Shown here piece by piece: positions 1 to 11,792 of a stretch of DNA of 64,000 nt; the stretch's first letter is position 1, and each line of letters begins with the position of its first letter. Source of the stretch: Paraspadella gotoi (taxonomy: Eukaryota; Chaetognatha). Under the pieces are notes generated by a model. It saw nothing but the letters and a program-made list of their open reading frames with translations, searched no databases and had not been told where the DNA came from. The position numbers were made by a program, and so were the translations under genes. The stretch spans positions 8,684,908 to 8,748,907 of the forward strand of contig CM119263.1 in the NCBI GenBank assembly GCA_051294375.1. The letters run 5' to 3'.

Positions 1-478
1 CGACTGAGGCGCGTTTAAATGCAGCAGACGAAGTAAAGAACGAACTTAATAATATTAAAATTTATTTATATATTGAATAAATTAATGAAATTTGGAAAAA
101 ATAATCAAATGCTAGCCCCGTGATAAAATAAAATAATATAAAAGAAAGACTATTGGCAAAATTAATGATTAAAACGATTTAAAAGAATTAATTGTAGAAA
201 GAATGAATTATTAATAATGATTTATTAATAAAACTTATAGAAAAGACTAATTGTTTTGGTAGCTTGATTTTTGATTTTTGTGAATGAAGAATAAAAAAAA
301 AAAATGTGTGCTAGTAAAAACAAAAAAAAAATCGATTGAATGATTAAAAAAAGTTTTACAACTTCAGTTGAAGACGGTGGGAGGCAAAGAAGCCTCATTT
401 GCAGGTTCTGGCTCATGTCAACTTGAAGAAGTTTGAAAAGATGTCGGTAAGGATTATATTTTAAAATGNNNNNNNNNN
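1..478. other. AT-rich sequence, no gene seen
   Basis: AT-rich sequence left of the large palindrome. The only long open frames are low-complexity Phe/Lys frames on poly-A/T tracts. A ten-base N gap (469-478) sits exactly where the palindrome symmetry begins, so the join may be an assembly boundary. Confidence 0.6.
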
Positions 479-1123
479 CAATGAAAAAAGAGCACGCAAA
501 GCCAGTATACGAGTAACCGAAAGTGAAGTAACAAAAAAGAAGCGACACAAAATATCGAACGCGCCTCTTAGAAAATAATTTCTTTGAAATCTTCCATCCA
601 TCCCCTCTCTTTTGTTACCCCCGCTCCATTCCCTGGCTTTCTCAAGTCTCAACCTGCTCCTATTCCGCAGCGCATGATCTTTCCCTCAGTCGGAGCGCTC
701 GACCACGCTCGTCTCGTCGGGCGGGATTGGGACCAGGAGACGCGCTCTGGCCGAGCGGTTAAGCGGAGAGGGGGAGGGCGATTTTATGAAGAAGGTCGCG
801 CGGTTAATTGAAGAGAAAAGGATTGTATTTAGTTGAATAGTAGAGAAAGGGTATAATAGACACGGTAGTAAAGGGTGGTCAGGAAGAAAAATGAAAATGT
901 TACACATTAAACAAGATAACGAAGGAAAAAAAAAACAAACTAAAATTCAAGTGTTTCCCATGAATTTCCTTCTCATTGTTTTCTTAATCTGCGTTATTAA
1001 CCAGAAAAATCTTCCGTGGAAAAATATCAAATTTCGTTTTTGATGAAGACGAGAAGGTGAATTTAATCAAATAGCTTCCCTTGTGGACCAAGGTATTTCC
1101 GGTCTGGTTTATTTCTTCTCTCT

Positions 1124-1130
1124 CTCTCTC

Positions 1131-1213
<83 letters not shown>
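1124..1213. repeat. CT microsatellite
   Basis: About 90 bases of near-continuous CT with two interruptions. The mirrored GA tract lies at 7410-7500 in the other palindrome arm. Confidence 0.95.
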
Positions 1214-1217
<4 letters not shown>

Positions 1218-1608
1218 CCTCTTGGGAGAAGGATTTTTTAATTAAAAAAAAATTATCCCGCACAAAGCGATTGAAACAATATCGAAAAATTTACTATTTA
1301 TTTTTTGAGAGAAAGAAATTCAGGACAAAAATTTGGAGTGGTTCATGACAAGACGGTTAAACTACTCCCTCTTCAATTCTTCATTCATAATCATTCCGAG
1401 GGTGACCACTGACCCCAACCGCAGCAACAATCTGACCTACGGACAATTTGGACACTCGCCCCATCACTCCATGATAAAAGCCCAACAATTTTCCAGCGTT
1501 CACCTCTCGTCAGCCTCATTTCCATGTTGTAGTCGGCGCTGGGCCTTTCGCCTCTCACGACCGTCACTGTGGCCATGCTGCGTTTGATGTTTATCATCGA
1601 CCCGACGC

Positions 1609-1693
1609 GTCGGCTTGGGTCGGAGTCGGCTTGGGTCGGAGTCGGCTTGGGTCGGAGTCGGCTTGGGTCGGAGTCGGCTTGGGTCGGAGTCGG
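1609..1693. repeat. 16-bp GC-rich tandem repeat
   Basis: Five copies of a unit with core GTCGGCTTGGGTCGGA. The mirrored block at 6925-7022 is disordered by indels. It lies in a GC-rich patch flanked by AT-rich DNA. Open frames across it are repeat artefacts. Confidence 0.9.
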
Positions 1694-2129
1694 CTGGTGC
1701 TGTGACGAACGAGCTTGCGAACGATGAGGCCAACGACGAATCGAAGGGATTGAAACAATATCGTTGTCTTCTTTTTCTTTGGCGCGAATTTAATTTCTAA
1801 ATTAATTATTTATTATCCGTTTTTAATTTTTTTATTATCAGCTAATTTTTTTAAATTGATCCGCTCCGTTTTTTTTTTGGTTTAATCCAGTATTTTTTTC
1901 TTTGGTTTTCCAGGTTTTTTTTCTTTTTATTTAATTTTCCGTCGCTTTTTTTCTTGTTATTTTAATTATTTTTTTTTCTCCCTTTTTTTCCCTAATACAT
2001 TGTCTTTTGTTTTTTTTTATTCTTTTTTATCCCAACGAAATTTCGGCGCAAATCGATCGAAGCTGAGGATCGAGAGAAGCGGAAGACGAAAATCTCGCGT
2101 TTTACTTTTTTAACATATTTTTTAAAAAA

Positions 2130-2162
<33 letters not shown>

Positions 2163-2621
2163 TTAGATGGCGACGAAGATGACGAGTTACGACGACAACG
2201 ACCACGACGACGAACCTCGTGATTGAAAACCTTGATTTTTTTTCTCTTATCATCGCTTGCTCTCATTTCGTATTCAATGACCAATCGAAACAGTAAAATA
2301 GGCATCATAATTATATTACCCAACAAGGAACTGTGTAGGAGACTTTTCAGTACTTAAAATCAGCAAGAAGTAAAAAGAATTTGAAAATGTGAATTAATCA
2401 ATCAATCATTCAATGAATGAATGAATGAATCAATCAATTAATCAATCAATCATTTAAAATTTTTCCACCAAAGTTTTATATGTTCTAGTAAAAATTCACT
2501 GACAAAAAAATAATTTTCTTTTATTTACAAATATTTATTTCCTTTTTATTGACATTTAATTGTCTAATATTATCGAAAGCGACCCATCAATGAAAGTTTA
2601 GAGAGGTATAGCGAGAAATAG

Positions 2622-2622
<1 letters not shown>

Positions 2623-2705
<83 letters not shown>
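2623..2705. repeat. GA microsatellite
   Basis: About 40 uninterrupted GA units. The mirrored CT tract at 5890-5980 is shorter and interrupted. Confidence 0.95.
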
Positions 2706-2710
<5 letters not shown>

Positions 2711-3596
2711 CTTTCAGGAAATCAAGGACACCTAGTAAAATTCAGTGCATAATACAGCTTATGTACATAGACATTGTAAAATGTACTTACATTGTACAAT
2801 TTTCTTCTTCTTTTCTGCCATTAGCCTGATTTAAAGACCTGGAAACAGTAAATACTAAAGTTTACCGCCATGCTGGTACAACTATTGCAATTCCATTGAA
2901 TTCATGATTAGAAATAATTACATTCGTTGAACCAATTTCCCAAGAACTTTTGAACTTTTTCCGTTGCTTTTAACTAAAATGCTCTGCTATGTATACATAT
3001 CGAAACTCACCTTTTTACAAGATACTTTCTCGTCAAAATATGACCAGCCTGACGCCTCATTAAAAACCTTTTCAACAACGATTTTTTCACTTCGTTTAAA
3101 AATGTCTAAAAATCCGTCGTAAAAGTAAACAAAAAAAAATATCAAAGACTCTAATTTTCTCGCCGATGATTTACGAAGCAAAACTTTTTCTGACAGAACA
3201 AGGTTCACAGTAGCTTCTTGTCTTATTGATTCAAAATTTTGGAACGGTTGCACGTCAAGTTAAGTTTTTTGTTGCATTGTTTTCTTTTTATAGTCTTAGT
3301 TGTTTTAAATTTTTTATTTGGATTTCATCTTTTTAACAACTTGACTTTTGCTATTACAAATACATCGTATCTTTTATCTTATCACATCTTTTCTCATGTC
3401 ACATAAAGTCCTTGCCCATTAATCATTCGTTATACAATGATTAATTTTATTAGAAGAGCCCTTTGTTTTTCTTGTCCTCTCATTAGCATATTTTCTTAAA
3501 ATTGCTCGTTGCATCTCATCTCATCTCATCTCCTTTTTCACGACCTCCTAATATCACACGAACTCATCGCTCTTTAATTCACTCTTCACTTCGCAT

Positions 3597-3972
3597 TGAC
3601 TTTTTACCTTTCCCTTCACTCCTATTATCCCAACTTCTCTTTTCTCTTTTTACCTTTCCCTTCACTCCTATTATCACATCTTCTCTTTTCTCTTTTCACC
3701 TTTCCTTTCACTCCTATTATCCCATCTTCTCTTTTCTCCTTTTACCTTTCCCTTCACTCCTATTATTCCATCTTCTCTTTTCTCTTTTTACCTTTCCCTT
3801 CACTCCTATTATCCCATCTTCTTTTATCTCTTTTTACCTTTCCCTTCACTCCTATTATCCCATCTTCTCTTTTCTCTTTTTACCTTTCCCTTCACTCCTA
3901 TTATCCCATCTTCTCTTTTCTCTTTTTATCTTTCTCTTCACTCCTATTATCCTATCTTCTCTTTTCTCTTTT
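3597..3972. repeat. 46-bp pyrimidine-rich tandem array
   Basis: About eight copies of a 46-47-bp unit built on CCTTTCCCTTCACTCCTATT followed by a T/C-rich tail. Because the period is not always a multiple of three, several frames stay open as Ser/Leu/Phe/Tyr repeats; these are not judged coding. The mirrored array lies at 4380-4860. Confidence 0.92.
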
Positions 3973-4094
3973 TAACTCTCGTCGTCCGGAGTTCAGATGA
4001 GGCGGCCGCAACCAATGTCAGCTCATCCAACAGAATCCATTTTTTAAATCCAGAGTTTGATAAAGTGGCTTTCAGGTGAATGTACCGCAAGAAT

Positions 4095-4098
<4 letters not shown>

Positions 4099-4131
<33 letters not shown>

Positions 4132-4150
4132 GGAGAGAGAGAGAGAGAGA

Positions 4151-4232
<82 letters not shown>
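4099..4232. repeat. CT-to-GA palindrome centre
   Basis: A CT run (4099-4128), a short GTGGGA hinge, then GA runs to about 4232. The axis of the inverted repeat lies inside this self-complementary tract, so the two arms meet with essentially no unique spacer. Confidence 0.9.
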
Positions 4233-4233
<1 letters not shown>

Positions 4234-5908
4234 GAGAGAGAGAGAAGAGCTATTCTTGCGGTACATTCACCTGAAAGCCACTTTATCAAACTCTGGATTT
4301 AAAAATGGATTCTGTTGGATGAGCCTGACATTGGTTGCGGCCGCCTCATCTGAACTCCGGACGAACGAGAGTTAAAAAGAGAAAAGAGAAGATAGGATAA
4401 TAGGAGTGAAGAGAAGATAAAAAGAGAAAAGAGAAGATGGGATAATAGGAGTGAAGGGAAAGGTAAAAGAGAAAAGAGAAGATGGGATAAAGGAGTGAAG
4501 GGAAAGGTAAAAGAGATAAAGAGAAGATGGGATAAATAGGAGGTGAAGGGAAAGGTAAAAAGAGAAAAAGAGAAGATGGGAAAAATAGGAGTGAAGGAAA
4601 GGTAAAAGGAAGAAAAGAGAAGATGGAGTATTAGGAGTGAAAGGAAAGGTAAAAGAGAAAGAGAGATGGGATAATAGAGTGAAGGGAAGGTAAAAAGAGA
4701 AAAGAGGAGATGGATAATAGAATGAAGGAAAGGTAGAAAAGAGAAAAGAGAAGATGGTAATTAGGTAGTGAAGGGAAAGGTAAAAAGAGAAAAGTGAAGT
4801 TGGGATATAGGAGTGAAGGAAGTAAAGAAGAATAGATGGATAATAGGTGAAGAAAAGTCAATGCGAGTGAAGAGTGAATTAAAGGCGATGAGTTCGTGTG
4901 ATATTAGGAGGTCGTGAAAAAAGAGATGAGATGAGATGAGATGCAACGAGCAATTTTTAAGAAAATATGCTAATGAGAGGCAAGAAAAACAAAAAGGGCT
5001 CTTCTAATAAAAATTAATCATTGTATAACCGAATGATTAATGGGCAAGGACTTTATGTGACGATGAGAAAAGATGTGAAAAGATAAAAGATACGATGTAT
5101 TTGTAATAGCAAAAGTCAAGTTGTTAAAAAGATGAAATCAAATAAAAATTAAAACAACTAAGACTATAAAAAGAAAACAATGCAACATAAAAACTTAACT
5201 TGACGTGCAACCGTTCCAAAATTTTGAATCAATAAGACAGAAGCTACTGTGAACCTTGTTCTGTCAGAAAAGTTTTGCTTCGTAAATCATCGGCGAGAAA
5301 ATTAGAGTCTTGTGATATTTTTTTTTGTTTACTTTACGACGGGATTTTAGACATTTTTAAACGAAGTGAAAAAATCGTTGTTGAAAAGGTTTTTTAATGA
5401 GGCGTCAGGCTGTCATATTTTGACGAGAAAGTATCTTGTAAAAAGGTGAGTTTCGATATGTATACATAGCAGAGCATTTTAGTTAAAAGCAACGGAAAAA
5501 GTTCAAAAGTTCTTGGAAATTGGTCAACCAATGTAATTATTTCTAAATCATGAATTCAATGGAATTGCAATAGTTGTTACCAGCATGGCGGTAAACTTTA
5601 GTATTTACGTTTTCCAGGTCTTTAAATCAGCAAGGCGGAAAAATTAAATTAGTAATACATGCTAGTACAAAAGAGAATAATCCTAATGAATAATTTTGTT
5701 ATTTCAATTTTAACAGGACTAACTGTTTCAGATTAAACATTGTTACTTAATAGTAGTATTATACAAAAGATGGGTACTATTATAAAAAGATAACATATAG
5801 TACACTTATAATAAGATACTGCTAATTTGTCACTTATTCACCTGTACAATAGTATTACAGATTAAAGTGTCCTTGATTCCTGAAAGTTATTCTCTCTCTC
5901 TTCTCTTT

Positions 5909-5960
<52 letters not shown>

Positions 5961-7408
5961 CTCTCTTCCTCTCTCTCTCGTATCTATTTCTTCGCATACC
6001 TTCCTAAACATTTCATTGATGGGTCGCTTTTCGATAATATTAGACAATTAAATGTCAATAAAAAGGAAATAAATATTTGTAAATAAAGAAATTATTCTTT
6101 TTGACAGTGAATTTTTACTAGAACATATAAAACTTTGGTGGAAAAATTTTAAATGATTGATTGTAATTATTGATTGATTCATTCATTCATTCATTGAAAT
6201 GATATGATGATTGATTAATTCACATTTTTCAAATTCTTTTTTACTTCTTGCTGATTTTAAGTACTGAAAAGTCCCTACACAGTTCCTTGTTGGGTAATAT
6301 AATTATGATGCCTATTTTACTGTTTCGATGGTCATTGAATACGAAATGAGAGCAAGCGATGAAAGAGAAAAAAAATCAAGGTTTTCAATCACGAGGTTCG
6401 TCGTCGTTGGTCGTTGTCGTCGTAACTCGTCATCTTCGTCGCCATCTAACGTCGTCGTCGTCGTCGTCGTCGTCGTCTTCTTTTATTAAAAAATATGTTA
6501 AAAAAGTAAAACGCGAGATTTTTCGTCTTCCGCTTCTCTACGATCCTCAGCTTCGATCGATTTGCGCCGAAATTTCGTTGGATAAAAAGAATAAAAAAAA
6601 ACAAAAGACAATGTATTAGGGAAAAAAAGGGAGAAAAAAAAATCAATTAAAATAACAAGAAAAAAAGCGACGGAAAATTAAATAAAAAGAAAAAAAACCT
6701 GGAAAATCAAGAAAAAATACTGGATTAAACCAAAAAAAAACGAGAGCGGATCAATTAAAAAAATTAGCTGATAATAAAAAAATTAAAAACGGATAATAAA
6801 TAATTATTTAGAAATTAAATTCGCGCCAAAGAAAAAGAAGACAACGATATTGTTTCAATCCCTTCGATTCGTCGTTGGCCTCATCGTTCGCAAGCTCTCG
6901 TAACCAGCGTCCGCCCGACTCACCAAGCCGACCCACCAGCCGACTCCGACCCAAGCCGACTCCCGCCGACCCAAGCCGACTCGACCACCGACCCCCAAGC
7001 CGACTCCGACCCAAGCCGACGCGTCGGGTCGATGATAAACATCAAACGCAGCATGGCCACAGTGGACGGTCGTGAGAGGCGAAAGGCCCAGCGCGACTAA
7101 CAACATGAAATGAGGCTGACGAGAGGTGAACGCTGGAAAATTGTGGCTTTTATCATGGAGTGATGGGGCGATGTCCAAATTGTCCGTAGGTCAGATTGTT
7201 GCTGCGGTTGGGGTCAGTGGTCACCCTCGGAATGATATGAATGAAGAATTGAAGAGGGAGTAGTTTAACCGTCTTGTCATGAACCACTCCAAATTTTTGT
7301 CCTGAATTTCTTTCTCTCAAAAAAATAAATAGTAAATTTTTCGATATTGTTTCAATCGCTTTGTGCGGGATAATTTTTTTTAATTAAAAAATCCTTCTCC
7401 AAGAGGAA

Positions 7409-7477
<69 letters not shown>

Positions 7478-8158
7478 GAGAGAGAGAGAGAGAGAGAGAT
7501 GAGAGAGGAGAGGATGAGAGAGAAGAATAACCAGCCGGAATACTTGGTCCACGAAGGGAAGCTATTTTGATTAAATTCACTTCTCGTCTTCATCAAAAAA
7601 ACGAAATTTTGATATTTTTCACGGAAGATTTTTCTGGTTAATAACGCAGATAAGAAAACAATGAAAGGAAAATTCATGGGAAACACTTTGAATTTCTAGT
7701 TTGTTTTTTTTTTCCTTCGTTATCTTGTTTAATGTGTAACATTTTCATTTTCTTCCTGACCACCCTTTACTACCGTGGTCTATTATACCCTTTCTCTACT
7801 ATTCAACTAAATACAATCCTTTTCTCTTCAATTAACGCGCGACCTTCTTCATAAAATCGCCTCCCCCTCTCCGCTTAACCCGCTCGGCCAGGCGCGTCTC
7901 CTGGTCCAATCCGCCCGACGAGACCGAGCGTGGTCGAGCGCTCCGACTGAGGGAAAGATCCATGCGCTGCGGAATAGGAGCAGGTTGAGACTTGAGGAAA
8001 GCCAGGGAATGGAGCGGGGGTAACAAAAGAGAGGGGATGGATGGAGATTTCAAAGAAATTACTTTTCTAAGAGGCGCGTTCGATATTTTGTGTCGCTTCT
8101 TTATTTGTTACTTCACTTCGTTACTCGTTATACTGGCTTGCGTGCTCTTTTTCATTGA
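4190..8158 (-). repeat. Right arm of giant inverted repeat
   Basis: Reverse complement of 479-4130. It is about 290 bp longer, partly because 5645-5870 has no counterpart in the left arm (which has about 85 unrelated bases at 2733-2815). The 46-bp tandem block is clean in the left arm but full of one-base gains and losses here (4380-4860), a pattern typical of uncorrected single-molecule reads. No gene seen. Confidence 0.92.
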
Positions 8159-8218
8159 CTGATGGTCCTTACCTAACTACAATTAGTAACTAATCAATTT
8201 GGTTGTACTTCTTCTCTT

Positions 8219-8257
<39 letters not shown>

Positions 8258-8282
8258 NNNNNNNNNNNNNNNNNNNNNNNNN
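8258..8282. other. Assembly gap (25 N)
   Basis: Run of N at the end of a CT microsatellite (about 8210-8257), just outside the palindrome. The flanks suggest the gap is simply more CT repeat. Confidence 0.99.
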
Positions 8283-8999
8283 TCTCTCCCAATGACCACA
8301 TAAGAAAAGGGCCGTTTAATTGTATCTCCGTCCTTTCAAAACAAAAAATTCGCGAGCAATCTCATTAGATTTTAACGATTTTAAAGGTCATTAAATCTTT
8401 ACATTAATTAGATCCTCAGGGGAGATAAAGAGTCGTTATGTCCATTAGGTGTAGGTAATTGAAATAAATAGATGATTCGTCGTTGATTATTTATTATATA
8501 TTTATTTTCGTTAGTTTGTTGCTACTCGAGTCTAATCATTTATTACTTTTTTTCGACTTAAATAAATTTTTCGACGAAAATAAATAAATAAATCGACTGA
8601 ATCAAAATAGAAATTTAATTAAAATACTACTTTAAAAGAAACTCACTATTTCACGTGATTCAGAAATCGGTACGGGAAGGAGAAACACCTTCACAATGGT
8701 ATTAAAAATGTTTCCGTATTTAACAAGCGAAAGCCTTCCATTATTGTTTCTCAAAAACGCGAGCCTCTCTCTCTCTAACCCTTTTCGAGAAAGACCCCAT
8801 AAATTAAACATCTTCTCTGTTAGCTTTCATCGTCGTTGTCGTCGTCGTCGTCGTCGTCGTCGTCAACCAGTCTTGTTGTTTCTTCTCCGAATATTCATCA
8901 ACGCGTTCCCAGCAGGTGACCGACAAAGCGGGCAAGAAGTCGAGAAGAACTCGCATGTCATTTCAAAGTTACAATATTTTGACGTGAAAGTAAATTGTA
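8283..8999. other. Non-coding AT-rich stretch
   Basis: AT-rich sequence with a short CGT microsatellite at 8830-8862. The plus-strand frame at 8696-9013 covers the CGT tract as an Arg run and shows no domain. No gene supported. Confidence 0.6.
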
Positions 9000-9418
9000 A
9001 ATTTAGTAGTTAATAGTTTGATTTGGTCTTTTCATGCCAATAATATAAAAGGAAAACAAATTATTTCTGGAAGTAACATAAATATTTATATTTAAATAAG
9101 CACTGATCTTCAGAGACTTCTGTCTCCCTCAAGGTGCATAAACAAATTAACACAAAATTTACAAAACAGTTTTAGGTAAGGTTTCTACTCTTACCATTTG
9201 GCTGAAAATCCATTCAGCCAAATGGAAGAGTAGAAACCTTACCTAAAACTGTTTTGTAAAATTTGTTGTTAATTTTGTTATGCACCTTGAGGGAGACAAA
9301 GTCTCTGAAGATCAGTGCTTTATTTAAATATAAATATTATGTATTCTCCAGAAATAATTTTTTTCCTTTTATATTTATTGGCATGAAAGACCAAAGCAAA
9401 ACTATTAACTACTAAATC
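9000..9418. repeat. Small foldback inverted repeat
   Basis: Arms of about 205 bp (9000-9206 and 9213-9418) are reverse complements with a loop of about six bases between GGCTGAA and TTCAGCC. Differences are a few indels and substitutions. This is a second foldback within 1 kb of the giant palindrome. It could be a foldback MITE or another assembly hairpin. Confidence 0.9.
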
Positions 9419-9538
9419 TTCTGCCAAAATCATGACTCTGAAACAAAAATTGTAAATTGTAATCTCCTTAACTGCCGTTCTCATTTCATCGCCCCTAACG
9501 ATCCAACGCTTCCTTTAAACCTAACCAGTAATCAATCG

Positions 9539-9631
<93 letters not shown>

Positions 9632-10400
9632 GAAGACGCTTTCAACGTCGACGTTTACGGAGGCATCTGTCTCCTTCGATTTTACGCGTTTTTCTTTCGC
9701 TTGAAACGATTATGCTAATTAGTTTTTTAGCGCAAGATGAAAAAGAAACTCATTTTTCAATTTCTATTTCAAAAGAGCAAAAGAGCAAAAGAGCAAAAGA
9801 GCAAAAGAGCAAAAGAGCAAAAGTCGATCGATGATCGAATCAATGAATCAAAAGACAAGTGAATTAGTAATTAATTACGGAATTGAATACATCTATAATG
9901 AATAAATATGTCATTGAATAAATGAATGAATGAATGAATGAATTTATGACTGAATAATTGAATGAATGATTGAATAATTGATTAAAGTAATAAATGAATG
10001 AACGAACGCATGAATCAAACGCTTGCACCACTTGACCACATGACCACAAACGACATCCATCCATCCATCCATCCATCCATCCATTATCAATCAAGCTTTT
10101 TTTTGACAAAACTGGAATAACCCATAGATCGATCTAAAAGAAAACAAACTGATCTACTAATCCATCCGTCCGTCCGTCCGTCCGTCCGTCCGAAAATTTC
10201 TTCTTTCCGATCAATCCGTCGGCGTCGGGTTTACCTCCTCGACTCCCCACCCCCTCTCCCTTCTCCCTCTCCGCCCCCCTTCGCCTCCCTTCGAATCACG
10301 AATCCGTCATAACGAGAGAGAAAACGTTTAAAAGTTTTATGTCTGTCGCTTTAAATTCCTTAACTCGAGATCATTTCTGAGTCTGACGCAGACGAAAACA
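9419..10400. repeat. Cluster of simple tandem repeats, no gene
   Basis: In order: AATC repeat (9529-9630, about 25 units), GCAAAAGA 7-mer-like repeat (about 9776-9822), GAAT/TGAA repeats (9915-9995), CATC repeat (10055-10083) and CGTC repeat (10163-10191). A GC-rich patch lies at 10200-10300. No coding exon seen. Confidence 0.85.
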
Positions 10401-10440
10401 TCATTCTGTCCGGAAAATGACGAACCTGATTTTTTTTTTT

Positions 10441-10497
10441 ATGTTCGTGATTTCCAACGAATTCTCGGTGCTTCTTTCTCTCTCTCTCTTCCTCTCG

Positions 10498-10529
<32 letters not shown>

Positions 10530-10733
10530 CTCTCTCATCTCTCCTCCTCTTCTGCTCTCCTTTATTTCTCTTCTCATGATATTGTTGGGGCCATCAATGT
10601 CTTCCATCGAAAAAATTAGGGAGTTTTTCTTTTCCATTGTTGTTGTTTGTTGTTTATTTATATCTTTATGATATGGAGGAGGAGAATTGACGACGACGAC
10701 GACGACGAACGATGATGAATGATGATGATGATT

Positions 10734-10778
<45 letters not shown>

Positions 10779-10887
10779 AATCGTTAGAATGGTTTCTTCA
10801 TTTAACTCACATTTAATCGCTCAAATTCGCAAGACACTACTTTGGTTACTTTCTCCATTCTTCGAATCTTTGAAACGAACAAAAAAC
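10441..10887 (+). repeat. Direct duplication, copy A
   Basis: About 450 bp repeated in the same order and orientation at 11333-11792: a TTCCAACGAATT start, a CT-rich block, a GGGGCCATCAATG segment, a GTTGTTGTTTGTTG segment, ACG and ATG microsatellites, then a shared tail ending in TTTGAAACGAACAAAAAA. The ATG/ACG tracts differ in length between copies. Confidence 0.93.
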
Positions 10888-11159
10888 GAACCAAAAAAAA
10901 ACAAAAAAAGACAAAAACAACAAACAAAAAACAAAGAGAATACAAAAACGAACAAAAGAGTAACAAAAAACGACAAAAAAAAAAAACAAAAAGAGAGAAC
11001 AAAAAACGAACAAAAAAAACAAAAAAAAAGAGAACAAAAAGGAACAAAAAAAAACAAACAAATAAGAGAACATTTAAACGAACAAAAAAAAAAAGATGAA
11101 AAAAAAGAGACAAAACTCGTCGGCGCGATAATTTTTCCTCAAAATCACAAAATTCAAAG
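10880..11159. repeat. A-rich low-complexity tract
   Basis: Degenerate AACAAAAAA/GAACAAAAA repeat. It produces long Lys/Asn/Gln/Thr frames on one strand and Phe/Leu/Cys frames on the other, which are not genes. Confidence 0.85.
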
Positions 11160-11184
11160 NNNNNNNNNNNNNNNNNNNNNNNNN
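11160..11184. other. Assembly gap (25 N)
   Basis: N run between the two copies of the direct duplication. Confidence 0.99.
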
Positions 11185-11332
11185 AGCGACTTCGCATCTC
11201 CCCACTGATCTCTCCCTCTGTCTTAGGCTAAGTCCAGGGATAAAAGATAGCGACCGCACTTTAATCTCTTTACCTCTTACTCTATTTACCACCGAGTGTC
11301 CGACATCTGAACGATGGTATCTTCGCTATAAA

Positions 11333-11792
11333 AATGTTCGTATTTTCCAACGAATTTCTCTCTCTTCTCGTCTCTCTCTTCTCTTGCCATCTCTCTCTCT
11401 CTCTTCTCTCTCTACTCTCATTCTCTCTCTCACTCTCTCTCTCCTCTCTCTCTCTCTAGCCTTTTATTCTCCTATGATATGTGGGGCCATCAATGCTCCA
11501 TCGAAATAAATTAGGGATGTTTTTCTTTTCCATTGTTGTTGTTTGTTGTTTATTTATATCTTTATTGATATGGAGGAGGAGAATTGACAGAACGACGACG
11601 AACGACGACGACGAGACGATGATGATGATGATGATTATGATGATGATGATGATGATGATGAATGATGATGATGATGATGATGATATAATCGTTAGAAATG
11701 GTTTCTTCATTTACTCACATTTAATCGCTCAATTCGAAAGACACTACTTTGGTAACTTCTCCATTCTTCGAATCTTTGAAACGAACAAAAAA
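11333..11792 (+). repeat. Direct duplication, copy B
   Basis: Second copy of 10441-10887 with small indels. The two copies bracket an N gap and a low-complexity tract, as expected if the ends of two overlapping contigs or two alleles were placed in series. Confidence 0.93.

Larger units (their letters stand above)
479..4130 (+). repeat. Left arm of giant inverted repeat
   Basis: This stretch reappears in reverse complement at about 4190-8158. Matching landmarks are the inner sequence at 4010-4098 against 4245-4345, the ACG run at 2131-2161 against 6450-6478, the 16-bp tandem block at 1609-1693 against 6925-7022, and the outer sequence at 481-660 against 7980-8155. The arm contains microsatellites and tandem repeats but no credible gene. 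The order of blocks is fully mirrored. The arms differ by many small indels and one replaced segment. Confidence 0.93.

Noticed and set aside
3502-4000. Long Ser/Phe/Leu/Tyr reading frames
   Set aside because: They follow the 46-bp tandem array in two frames at once and have no start context, domain or splice sites; repeat artefact.
4044-4302. Frames on both strands with nearly the same protein
   Set aside because: A direct consequence of the palindrome centre and CT/GA tract, not genes.
9529-10191. Possible CRISPR-like array
   Set aside because: Repeats are contiguous 4-8-bp microsatellites without spacers, and the window is plainly eukaryotic.
10789-11208. Lys/Asn/Thr-rich frame and the opposite Phe-rich frame
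   Set aside because: Low-complexity AACAAAAA tract; no domain, and it runs into N.
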